From DATBGO01 sp963695645 (GTDB taxonomy: Bacteria > Actinomycetota > Actinomycetes > Streptosporangiales > Streptosporangiaceae): DNA of 64,000 nucleotides. The notes beneath the pieces are model-generated. The model had not been told where the DNA came from. It did no database searches and saw only the letters and a program-made list of their open reading frames with translations. Position 1 is the stretch's first letter. The number at the start of each line of letters is the position of its first letter. The DNA is taken from positions 868,001 through 932,000 of the forward strand of contig CAVOHC010000012.1 in NCBI GenBank assembly GCA_963695645.1, given 5' to 3'. This document shows, piece by piece, positions 35,726-43,500 of the stretch. A program made the position numbers and the translations under genes.

Positions 35726-36673
35726 CTACTGAATGATCCGTTCCAGCGCCGATGCCGTCGTGAAGTGCGCGGCACGCCGCGCGATCTCGGGTGCGTGCGC
35801 CGCGATGATCTGCTGCACCCGGAGTTCCGCAAGCGGCCCGAGGCCGTCATAGACCCGGATGAATATTTCCCGGGACCGCTGCCGCGGCCATCGATCAGGC
35901 AGCACGCCGGACGGAAGCTCTGGATCTAGGTTCGGGAACCGCCGCCAGGTGTCCATCACGGCGGTCCGGGCCACAAGCGCTTCGGACGCGGTGACCTGCC
36001 CGAGCCGCACCCGATCCAGGATCGGCGCGAATTCCTCGACGAACTGCTCATAGCCGTCTCGCAGCTCGTCCAGGTTCCAGGCCGACAGCGGATGACCAGG
36101 GCCGCCGGATGAGGGATAAACAGCTGTCGAGCGGAGCACGGTCGCCGTCTGCACGCCAAGACCCGATACGGTCAATTCCACGGCTGAATCATCACTGCGC
36201 GGCGAGACCCATACGCCATCGTAGAGCGGCGCGAACCCCTGCCAGCGCAGTCGGGAGCGGAGCGCGTGCCGGACGTCACGCTGTTCCTCTGGCACTGAGA
36301 ACGTAACCACAAGCCAGCTGCCGTTCCAGGATTCGCCGGGCTCCGCCCCGAAGGAGAGAATGCGGCCGAGTCCTTCGTTGAGCACTCGCTTGGCGAGCGG
36401 CGTCAGTCCGTAGAAGGTACGGCGCCCGGACTTCGATGACTGCAGCAGCCCGCGCCGCGTCAGCCGGCTGAGCGCGGCGCGCGCGCTGGTCGCTGAGATG
36501 CCGAATTCGGCCAGCAAATCCACGAGTCCCGCCGACGGAATCTGCTCCTCATGGTCGAACCAGTAATCACCGAGCAAAGTGATCAGCAGGTGCTGCGGCT
36601 GCGCGCCGATCTGCGACCGCGGCATGACCGCTGCGTCCAGTTCGGCCACGCCGGGCACCGCCAGCGTCGACAT
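35726..36673 (-). CDS. PaaX-family transcriptional regulator, copy 1
   Basis: About 315 residues. N-terminal winged helix (LITLLGDYWFDHEEQIPSAG, SARAALSRLTRRGLL) followed by PaaX central and C-terminal domains (WNGSWLVVTFSVPEEQRDVR, RLRWQGFAPLYDGVWVSPR). PaaX repressors sense aryl-CoA esters. Divergent from an NDP-forming acyl-CoA synthetase 221 bases away, so it likely controls that gene. ATG 36673 chosen because homology begins shortly after it. Confidence 0.92.
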   Translation of the reverse strand: MSTLAVPGVAELDAAVMPRSQIGAQPQHLLITLLGDYWFDHEEQIPSAGLVDLLAEFGISATSARAALSRLTRRGLLQSSKSGRRTFYGLTPLAKRVLNEGLGRILSFGAEPGESWNGSWLVVTFSVPEEQRDVRHALRSRLRWQGFAPLYDGVWVSPRSDDSAVELTVSGLGVQTATVLRSTAVYPSSGGPGHPLSAWNLDELRDGYEQFVEEFAPILDRVRLGQVTASEALVARTAVMDTWRRFPNLDPELPSGVLPDRWPRQRSREIFIRVYDGLGPLAELRVQQIIAAHAPEIARRAAHFTTASALERIIQ

Positions 36674-36826
36674 GTCGCCTGACCCTTCCGTGGCCGCTGC
36701 CCACGTCACCGGCAGCTTGTTACCGGCAGAAGCATAGCCAGTCGGTCCGTGATAGTTCGCTCAAACATGCTTCGCCACTCGAACACTCAGCCTCAAATTA
36801 GTGACAGTTATCATCGTGACCGCCAG

Positions 36827-36840
36827 TACTACGCATAGTA
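36827..36840. promoter_or_regulatory. Inverted repeat in the paaX-1/acyl-CoA synthetase gap
   Basis: TACTA-CGCA-TAGTA has exact five-base arms, 54 bases before the synthetase start. Candidate operator of the divergent PaaX; a weak, short site. Confidence 0.35.
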
Positions 36841-36893
36841 TCCTGCGAGCAGGCGGCACAGCCTACGATGGCTGGCGGAACCCGGAGGTCACG

Positions 36894-38966
36894 GTGGCGC
36901 ACGGAACAGCGGCCGCGCGGCGAGATGGACCCGGCCCCGGCCTGCAGCCGCTGTTCCAGCCGCGGAGCATCGCAGTCGTGGGGGCGTCGCCATCGCCGGG
37001 CAAGGCGGGGAATTCGCTGATGCGCTCGCTCGCCCCCTTCGCCGGCCCGATCTACCCGGTGAACCCGCGCGCGCGTGAGATCGCCGGTTATCCCTGCACC
37101 CCGACGGTTAGCGAGATCGCGGATCCGCCTGATCTCGCCATCCTGACTGTGCCGGCCGCGGCAGTCCCCGCCGCGATTGAGGACTGCGGCCGCGCCGGTG
37201 TCCGGGCCGCCGTCGTCTGCGCCGGCGGCTTTGCCGAGTCACCGGCGGGCGCACCGCTGCAGGAACTGGCGGTCCGGACCGCACGGCGGTACGGGATCAG
37301 GCTGCTCGGGCCCAACACCTCCGGTTTCGTCAGCCCGGCCGACGGGACCTTCGCCACCTTCGTCCGCTCAGCTTCCGGCCTGCTGCCCGGCCCGGTATCG
37401 ATAGTGGCGCGCAGCGGCGGAGTCAACCTGGCCACCTGCTTCCTCGCGTCCAACTCCGGCACCGGCATCAGGTTCGGGGTGGGACTGGGAAACGGCGCTG
37501 ATGTCAGCTTTTCCGAGGTCCTCGACTTCATGGCTGACGACGACGCGACAACCGCCGTCGGCCTGCACCTAGAGGGGATCGCGGACGGCCGGCTGCTCTG
37601 CGACGCCATCACGCGCCTCGCCCGGCGCAAGCCAGTCGTCGCGCTCAAGGTGGGCCGGGGGCCCGTCGACGACTTCGCGCAGTCGCATACTGGCGCGCTG
37701 CTTGGCGACTACGAGCTGGCAGTTGCCGCGCTAACGCAGTCGGGTGCTGTCGTGGTCGAGGACCTGGGCGAGCTCGTGGACGCGCTGCGCACGCTGAGTG
37801 CGCGACGGCTACCGCCCAGGCCGGTCCCGGGGGTCGCGATCGTGACGGCGCAGGCCGGGCCAGGGCTGATCATGGCCGACGCGCTGAGCACCGCGGGGGT
37901 CGCCATGCCCGAGCTGGCCGAGTCCACGATCAAGGCCGTGAGCGAGCTGCTACCCCCGCTCACCTGGATCCGCAATCCGGTCGATACCGGCCGCCCGTCC
38001 GGCACCTTCCCGCAACTGCTCGCGTGCGTGGCGCAGGACCCGCGGATCGACGTCATCGCCGTCTACGCGCTGGACGAGCCCGACGCCCTGCAGCCCGCCG
38101 AGGCCGTGGCGGAGTCCGGTGTGCTGGCAACCACGCCTGTCGTCTTCGGTACCAGCGGTCCCGCGCAGGGCATCGCGGCCAGCGATGCGAGCCTGGCCAG
38201 GCTCGGCGTGGCAACGTTCGCCGAGCCCAGGCGCGCGGCGCGGGCTACCCGCGCGCTTGCCGCCGATGCGCAGGCGAGCTGGCGGCTGTCCGAAGACGCC
38301 CCGCAGCGGGAGCAGCTGACCGGACCGCCTGTTACCCAGACACTCGACGAGCACCAGGCGAAAGAGCTGTTCGAGACCCTGGGCGTTCGCACCACCCGGC
38401 GGCGGCTCTGCCGGGACCGGGCCGAGGCGCTCCGGGCTTTCAGCGAACTGGGCCCGCCGGTGGTGGCCAAGATCGTCAGCCCGCAAGTCCTGCATAAGTC
38501 GGATGTGGGCGGTGTCCGCCCGAATCTCCGCACCCGGGACCAGCTGACCGCCGCGCTCGACGCCATCGACGCGATTGAGGTATCCGGGCCAGTCAGCTAC
38601 CTCATCGAGGCACAGGCCGCGGCAGGACCCGAGCTGCTGGTCGGTGGCATCAGGGACCCGTCGTTCGGGCCCACGGTTGCGCTCAGCCTCGGCGGCGTGG
38701 ACGTGGAGCTGCTGGGCAACGCGGTGCTGCGGCTCGCGCCGCTGTCGCCGGGCGACGCCGCCGCCATGGTTGACTCGCTTCCTCAGGCGCTCCTCGACGG
38801 GCACCGTGGCGCCGCAGCGCTAGACCGGCGCGGCCTTGCCGGGATCATCCTCGCCGTCAGCCGGATCCTGATGACGTCGCCCGCCGTCAGCCAGATCGAC
38901 CTGAACCCGGTCCGGATGACCGAAGACGGGCTTGTCCTGCTGGACGCGCTCGTGCTCTGCGGCTGA
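36894..38966 (+). CDS. NDP-forming acyl-CoA synthetase
   Basis: Single-chain ADP-forming acyl-CoA synthetase of about 690 residues. Domains in order: CoA-binding Rossmann (PRSIAVVGASPSPGKAGNSL, residues 23-150), succinyl-CoA ligase-like with the phospho-His motif QSHTGALLGDYELA near residue 265, and C-terminal ATP-grasp_5 (EHQAKELFETLGV, VVAKIVSPQVLHKSDVGGV). GTG 36894 follows GGAGG with good spacing. Its place beside PaaX and feruloyl-CoA synthase genes suggests an aromatic or side-chain acid as substrate; acetate-type acids cannot be excluded. Confidence 0.9.
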   Translation: MAHGTAAARRDGPGPGLQPLFQPRSIAVVGASPSPGKAGNSLMRSLAPFAGPIYPVNPRAREIAGYPCTPTVSEIADPPDLAILTVPAAAVPAAIEDCGRAGVRAAVVCAGGFAESPAGAPLQELAVRTARRYGIRLLGPNTSGFVSPADGTFATFVRSASGLLPGPVSIVARSGGVNLATCFLASNSGTGIRFGVGLGNGADVSFSEVLDFMADDDATTAVGLHLEGIADGRLLCDAITRLARRKPVVALKVGRGPVDDFAQSHTGALLGDYELAVAALTQSGAVVVEDLGELVDALRTLSARRLPPRPVPGVAIVTAQAGPGLIMADALSTAGVAMPELAESTIKAVSELLPPLTWIRNPVDTGRPSGTFPQLLACVAQDPRIDVIAVYALDEPDALQPAEAVAESGVLATTPVVFGTSGPAQGIAASDASLARLGVATFAEPRRAARATRALAADAQASWRLSEDAPQREQLTGPPVTQTLDEHQAKELFETLGVRTTRRRLCRDRAEALRAFSELGPPVVAKIVSPQVLHKSDVGGVRPNLRTRDQLTAALDAIDAIEVSGPVSYLIEAQAAAGPELLVGGIRDPSFGPTVALSLGGVDVELLGNAVLRLAPLSPGDAAAMVDSLPQALLDGHRGAAALDRRGLAGIILAVSRILMTSPAVSQIDLNPVRMTEDGLVLLDALVLCG

Positions 38967-38983
38967 CGGCAACGCCAGCAGGA

Positions 38984-40207
38984 TCAGTAGATGGCCTCGG
39001 TGCCGCGCGCGGCGGCCCGGGGGCCGTAGGGAGATGAGTCCAGCCAGCTGCCCGCCCGCTGGCCGATGATCGCGGCGCCGGCAGCTGCGCGGCGCTTCCA
39101 TCTGGTTGCGACCGAATCGGCCCGCATATGCGCCAGCGCGAGGCCCGCGGCCTCCCGGTTATAGATAGCCGCGGCCTTGCGCCGTTCCGCGAACGCGTCG
39201 ATGGCGCTGGCCGCCTCGGCGGGGGTGGCGGCCTGCAGCGCCGCCCTGATCGCCGCGGCCGCCGCGGCCGCATCGGGCACGCCGGAGTTCAGCCCCCGGG
39301 CGCCGAACGGCGCGAACAGGTGGGCCGCCTCACCCACCAGCAGCACCCGGCGGTGGGCGTCTGTGAAGGACGATGCGATGACCTGGAGGAACTGGTACGT
39401 CGAGACCCACGAGATCCGGTCAGCGTATTTCTCGGGCAGGACACGGGCGATCCACCTGGCCACGGCGGCGGGCTCATTGAACCGGTCGGGCTCATCATCA
39501 TGCCGCAGCTGCAGGTCGGCCCGCCAGCCGCCCGCGAAGGGCACGAGCAGCACATTCCGGCGCCCGACCGCCGGATGCTCGTAGTAGTACACCCGCTCGG
39601 GCCGCAGCGGCCGTTCGGCGTCCTCAAGCAGGTCCACGATGATGAACGAGTTAGCCGACCGGTCTCCCTCCAGCACGATCCCGACCGCCTGCCGGACGGC
39701 CGACCGTGCGCCATCGGCCGCTACGACGTACTGCGCACGCCGTTCGGTACCGTCCGCGATGGTCACGACGACTTCGTCTGGGCCCGCGGACACACCGGCA
39801 ACCTCGGCACTCCAGATGAACTCGACGCCCGCCTGCTTGCATGCCTCGAACATCAGCCGCTCGGCGTCGACCTGCGCCAGGTTGGTCGAGTGCGGCAGCT
39901 CCGTGGGCACCAGCGGCTGATAAGTGCGCTCGTACACCTGCCGCTCACCCCAGAAGGTGCGCTTGGTGCTCCAGACGAGGCCAGCATCGCTGATCCGCCA
40001 GCCCAGGCCCGGGCTCATCGCCTCCCAGCGCTGCAGCGTCTGGCGGTGATAGAAGATCGCCCGGCTGCCCGGGCGCTCCCTGCCGTCCGGACCGGCCTCC
40101 AGCACCGTCACCGGCAGGCCCTCGGCACGCAGTGCCAACGCCGACGTCAGGCCAACCGGCCCCGCGCCTATCACCAGCACCGGCAGCACGCCGGGACGCA
40201 TGCTCAT
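38984..40207 (-). CDS. FAD-dependent aromatic monooxygenase
   Basis: Group A flavoprotein hydroxylase of about 407 residues. FAD motif VLVIGAGPVGLTSALALRAE at the N-terminus, the DG motif YVVAADGARSAVRQAVG near residue 165 and the GD motif as GEAAHLFAPFGARGLNSG near residue 300. The family resembles MhpA/PobA-like aromatic hydroxylases. ATG 40207 has GGGGG seven bases upstream; ATGs at 40219 and 40201 are near alternatives. It is convergent with the acyl-CoA synthetase. Substrate probably a phenolic acid; inferred from context. Confidence 0.9.
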   Translation of the reverse strand: MSMRPGVLPVLVIGAGPVGLTSALALRAEGLPVTVLEAGPDGRERPGSRAIFYHRQTLQRWEAMSPGLGWRISDAGLVWSTKRTFWGERQVYERTYQPLVPTELPHSTNLAQVDAERLMFEACKQAGVEFIWSAEVAGVSAGPDEVVVTIADGTERRAQYVVAADGARSAVRQAVGIVLEGDRSANSFIIVDLLEDAERPLRPERVYYYEHPAVGRRNVLLVPFAGGWRADLQLRHDDEPDRFNEPAAVARWIARVLPEKYADRISWVSTYQFLQVIASSFTDAHRRVLLVGEAAHLFAPFGARGLNSGVPDAAAAAAAIRAALQAATPAEAASAIDAFAERRKAAAIYNREAAGLALAHMRADSVATRWKRRAAAGAAIIGQRAGSWLDSSPYGPRAAARGTEAIY

Positions 40208-40228
40208 GTGAGCCCCCATTGAACGACT

Positions 40229-40254
40229 GTATCCTTCTCGTCCGACATGGATAC
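40229..40254. promoter_or_regulatory. Inverted repeat upstream of the monooxygenase
   Basis: GTATCC (40229-40234) and GGATAC (40249-40254) are exact inverted arms 14 bases apart, just before the start; a TGTAG half-site like those near boxC sits at 40255-40259. Candidate operator. Confidence 0.3.
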
Positions 40255-40399
40255 TGTAGAACGTTAGAGGGGAGAACGTCCACCCCCGTCGATTTCGACG
40301 GGAGGTGCCGGTCGCCCGCCCGGGCCCTTGCAGCCGGGATAGTGCCGGTATTCGCGAACTACCCCGGATGTCCCCCCGGACCATCGAGAGGCCGGGACC

Positions 40400-42229
40400 C
40401 TACCGGCTATCGGAGAACCGGATCGAAGTGATGACCCGGGGATCCTGAGCTTGCGTATAGAGGCACTCGACCAGTTCTGCTCGACGTTCCAGCACCACGG
40501 CCTGGTTCAGGTAACCCTTGTCGGTGATCTCGCCGGCGTCGAGGTCGGGCGGCTGGTCGCAGAGAACGATCCTGGCCACTCGGCCCGCCGGCCCTGTCAC
40601 TGATGCCAGCGCTGCCAAGGTCGCCGCGAGATGTTCGCGGACCACAGGGTGATCGAGCGGCACATCGGCGTTGGGGTCCAGTTCGCAAAGCACGCGTGCC
40701 TCGGCGAGGTTCAGCCAGGCGAGGGCGGTCACGTCGGCACGGTCGTGACCAGCGATGACCGCGTCGGTAAGGATCCGGGCCTGAGACACGAGGGTGGACC
40801 GGACGGTTGCCACGCTGACCCAGGTACCCGTGGTGAGCTTGAAGTCTTCCGCGATCCGGCCGTTGAACATCAGGCCCTGGTTGGGGTCGTCGGGGTCGAC
40901 GAGGCGAACGGCGTCCCCGGTGCGGTAGAAGCCCTCGTCGTCGAAGGCGTCAGCGGTCGCGTCGGGTCGGTTCAGGTAGCCGGGTGTGATGTTGGATCCG
41001 GTCAGGCGGATCTCCCGCTTAGCGCCTTCCGGCACCAGCTTGAGAGTCACGCCAGGCAGCGGAACGCCGATGCAGCCGCACGGCGACCCGGCCCAGTGCG
41101 CCGAGGTGGCCGCCGGAGCGGTCTCGGTGGTGCCCCACGACGCGGTGAGCGGGACGGGATGGCTCGCGTTCCGCTCGACGAGGCGTTCCAGACGGTCCCA
41201 AAGGGATTGGGGGAGCGCCGCGGCGGCATAGAACAGCAGCCGCAACCGGGAGAAGAAGTGCCGGGCCAGCGCGTCGTCGGCCTCGAGAAGAGGCACCAGC
41301 ATCGCGTAGCCGGCCGGCACGTTGAAATAGATCGTCGGCGGGATCTCGCGCAGTGCGGCGATGGTGTGACCGAACAGCTGCGGGGTGGGCCTTCCGGCAT
41401 CGATGTGCAGGGTTCCGCCGTTGGTCAGCGCCATGTTGACGTTATGGCTGCCACCGAAAGTGTGGCTCCATGGCAGCCAGTCAACCAGCACCGGAGGCTC
41501 GGCGGCCAGGAACGGCCACACCTCACGCATCATCTGCTGATTGCTGGTGAGCATCCGGTGGGTGGTGAGCACCCCTTTGGGCCGGCCTGTTGATCCAGAA
41601 GTGAAAAGGATTTTGGCGATCGTGTCCGGCGTCACGGCGTCAAACGCTCGGCTGACGCCAGAACCGGGGTCAGAGTCGGCGAGTTCACGGAGCGACGTTG
41701 CGCCCCGGCGGCTGCCGCCGGCGACGACGACGACGGGGTCGTCGCCGCTTTCGACGACCGCGTCGAGGGCAGGCCGGAAGGACTCGGCGTCGTCGGCGAA
41801 GATGACGCCGGGATGTACGAGCTCGACCATGGACCGCAGCTGGTGGTGATCGGCGGACATGAGGGAGTAGGCGACGCTGGCGGGGACGGCTGGCACGCCT
41901 GCGGTGTAGCAGCCGAGCGTCACGAGCAAGTGCTCGAGGGAGTTGCCCGAGAGCAGCAAGACTGGCCGCTCCGGGGTGGCTCCCCGGTCGAGCAGGCCCT
42001 GAGCTAGCGCGTCCGCGGTGCGGCGTGCTGCACCGTAGGTGAGCGTGCGGCGTCCGGCTGGGCCGTCGGGTGCGGTCGCCAGGACCGTGCCGGGACTGGC
42101 GTCGGCCCATCGGCGGAGCTCTTGGCCTAGGTGATCGGCGTGATCGCCGACTCCGAGACGTGACCGGAGCAGGATGGCGCCGTCGGGTCGGTGCTCGATG
42201 GTGATATCAGGCCGGGCGAAGGTCTCCAT
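40400..42229 (-). CDS. fcs: Feruloyl-CoA synthase-like AMP-forming ligase
   Basis: 609 residues of the ANL superfamily. A3 P-loop is KILFTSGSTGRPKGVLTTHRM and A5 is SWGTTETAPAATSAHW. The motif MFNGRIAEDFKLTTGTWVSV and the C-terminal DAGEITDKGYLNQ-AVLERRA stretch are those of feruloyl-CoA synthases, which activate hydroxycinnamates for lignin monomer breakdown. ATG 42229 follows GGGGG and lies two bases after the stop of a truncated thiolase start. No enoyl-CoA hydratase/aldolase partner is in the window. Confidence 0.88.
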   Translation of the reverse strand: METFARPDITIEHRPDGAILLRSRLGVGDHADHLGQELRRWADASPGTVLATAPDGPAGRRTLTYGAARRTADALAQGLLDRGATPERPVLLLSGNSLEHLLVTLGCYTAGVPAVPASVAYSLMSADHHQLRSMVELVHPGVIFADDAESFRPALDAVVESGDDPVVVVAGGSRRGATSLRELADSDPGSGVSRAFDAVTPDTIAKILFTSGSTGRPKGVLTTHRMLTSNQQMMREVWPFLAAEPPVLVDWLPWSHTFGGSHNVNMALTNGGTLHIDAGRPTPQLFGHTIAALREIPPTIYFNVPAGYAMLVPLLEADDALARHFFSRLRLLFYAAAALPQSLWDRLERLVERNASHPVPLTASWGTTETAPAATSAHWAGSPCGCIGVPLPGVTLKLVPEGAKREIRLTGSNITPGYLNRPDATADAFDDEGFYRTGDAVRLVDPDDPNQGLMFNGRIAEDFKLTTGTWVSVATVRSTLVSQARILTDAVIAGHDRADVTALAWLNLAEARVLCELDPNADVPLDHPVVREHLAATLAALASVTGPAGRVARIVLCDQPPDLDAGEITDKGYLNQAVVLERRAELVECLYTQAQDPRVITSIRFSDSR

Positions 42230-42231
42230 GC

Positions 42232-42342
42232 TCACGCCCCCTTGCCCCGGCCGGGCCGCCCGGGACAGGGTCGGGGGAGCTGGCGAATGGCGAGGACGGA
42301 CCACAGGTCGCCCAGCGGAACGGCTACATCGGTGTGTCTCAC
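42232..42342 (-). pseudogene. Truncated 5' end of a thiolase gene
   Basis: From GTG 42342 the peptide begins VRHTDVAVPLGDLWS, matching MRYADVAIPLGHLWS of the full thiolase at 62021, and even the preceding bases GAAGGAAG..TCCCTGTGAGA match. Homology ends after about 20 residues and the frame stops at 42232, two bases before the fcs start. It is the remains of a deleted thiolase, now perhaps serving as a leader ORF coupled to fcs. Confidence 0.75.
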
Positions 42343-42422
42343 AGGGACATCTTCCTTCTCTCTCTCGCCCCGGTGGTGAGCGGGCTCGCTTGGCGTCCGC
42401 CTGCACCGGCTGGTCCAGCGGA

Positions 42423-43274
42423 CTAGCGCGCCCCGGGCCGGTTCAACCGCGTCCACTCGGCCGTGGCCGCGCTGGCCCACCTGGCGTGCATCTTCGCGAA
42501 CAAGCTGGCGGCCTGCTCGCCGCTCCACCCGGGCGGCAGCAGCTCAGTGGGCAGGCCGGGGTCGGTCCACGGGAAGCGGCGCCAGCAGTGGACAAGATCG
42601 ACAAGCCGGGCGAGCGGGTCGCCGGTTTCAGCTGCGGCGAACTCGTCGATGAACTCGCGGTAGCTCTCCTCGATCGCGTCGAGGCTCCACGCCCGGCTGA
42701 TCATGCTCTCCAGATCGCCCCCGCAGTGATATTTCGCTACGAAGATCTGCGTGCCGTCCAGTATGCCGGCCTCCGCGAGCGCTCGCTCGACCTCGTCAAC
42801 GCGCTCCGCATGGGTGCTGATCCACACTCCAGGCGCGGGGCTGCCGAATCCCGCCCGGCCCAGCAGTGTCCGCAGGACGTGCCGCGCCGGACGGTCCGTT
42901 TCGGGGGCTCGCGCCAGCGCGAGCAGCCAGCGGCCGTCCCATTGCGGCACCGATCCGGTGAATCCGTAGATCCGTTCCCTGCCGCCGGCGAGGAGCCGCT
43001 CGGCCTCGGCTGTCAGCTGCCAGCGAGTGCGGCGGCCGACTCGCTCCGAGGCCAGCCAGCCATCCGCAGCAGTTCGCATCAGCGCCTGGCGGCTGGCCTT
43101 CTCCTCCACTCCCAGCCGGGACAATACGCCGATAAATGCGGATGTCCACGCCGGCCCGTCGCCCGCCAGGACGAACTCGCCGAGTACCGTGAAAAGAAGG
43201 CCCCGTGCACTTTCGGCGCGGGCTGCATGCCGCCTGGACACTGCGGGGACGACTGCGGGGAGGGAGGACTGCAA
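42423..43274 (-). CDS. PaaX-family regulator of the box operon
   Basis: 283 residues. N-terminal winged helix (LLFTVLGEFVLAGDGPAWTS, ASRQALMRTAADGWL), central domain (WDGRWLLALARAPETDRPAR) and C-terminal PaaX_C (SYREFIDEFAAAETGDPLA, WRRFPWTDPGLPTELLPPGW). It is divergent from boxC. Benzoyl-CoA or a relative is the probable effector by analogy with PaaX and phenylacetyl-CoA. A fragment of a close paralogue lies at 60338-60583. Confidence 0.93.
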   Translation of the reverse strand: MQSSLPAVVPAVSRRHAARAESARGLLFTVLGEFVLAGDGPAWTSAFIGVLSRLGVEEKASRQALMRTAADGWLASERVGRRTRWQLTAEAERLLAGGRERIYGFTGSVPQWDGRWLLALARAPETDRPARHVLRTLLGRAGFGSPAPGVWISTHAERVDEVERALAEAGILDGTQIFVAKYHCGGDLESMISRAWSLDAIEESYREFIDEFAAAETGDPLARLVDLVHCWRRFPWTDPGLPTELLPPGWSGEQAASLFAKMHARWASAATAEWTRLNRPGAR

Positions 43275-43320
43275 GCTGCCGCTCCTCCCGTGTCCGCGCC
43301 GCGCTCGATGCGGCCACGAG

Positions 43321-43366
43321 TCATGCTACACCTATCGGTGCTGCTGGGCCGGTTCATGTAGCACGA
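43321..43366. promoter_or_regulatory. Inverted TGTAG half-site pair at the paaX promoter
   Basis: TGTAGCATGA on the minus strand (43321-43330) and TGTAGCACGA on the plus strand (43357-43366) form an inverted pair 36 bases apart, with TGCTACA/TGTAGCA exact seven-base arms. The minus-strand copy includes TAGCAT, a possible -10 for paaX. Autoregulation is inferred. Confidence 0.55.
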
Positions 43367-43416
43367 TGTCGCAGCCGCGGGCCCCGGAGGGCAGGGACGC
43401 CGGCCTTCCGGGCCAG

Positions 43417-43461
43417 ATGTACTACAGAGACTTGACGTATATATATCTAAATGTAGAGTCT
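43417..43461 (+). promoter_or_regulatory. boxC promoter overlapped by TGTAG half-site pair
   Basis: TTGACG (43432-43437) and TAGAGT (43454-43459), 16 bases apart in an AT-rich stretch, form the promoter. TGTAGTACAT on the minus strand (43417-43426) and TGTAGAGTCT on the plus strand (43452-43461) repeat the layout seen at the paaX promoter, spacing 35. One half-site covers the -10 and the other abuts the -35, ideal for repression. Confidence 0.6.
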
Positions 43462-43500
43462 TAGAACGGCAACCGAACCGATTGGCGGGAGACCGACCCA

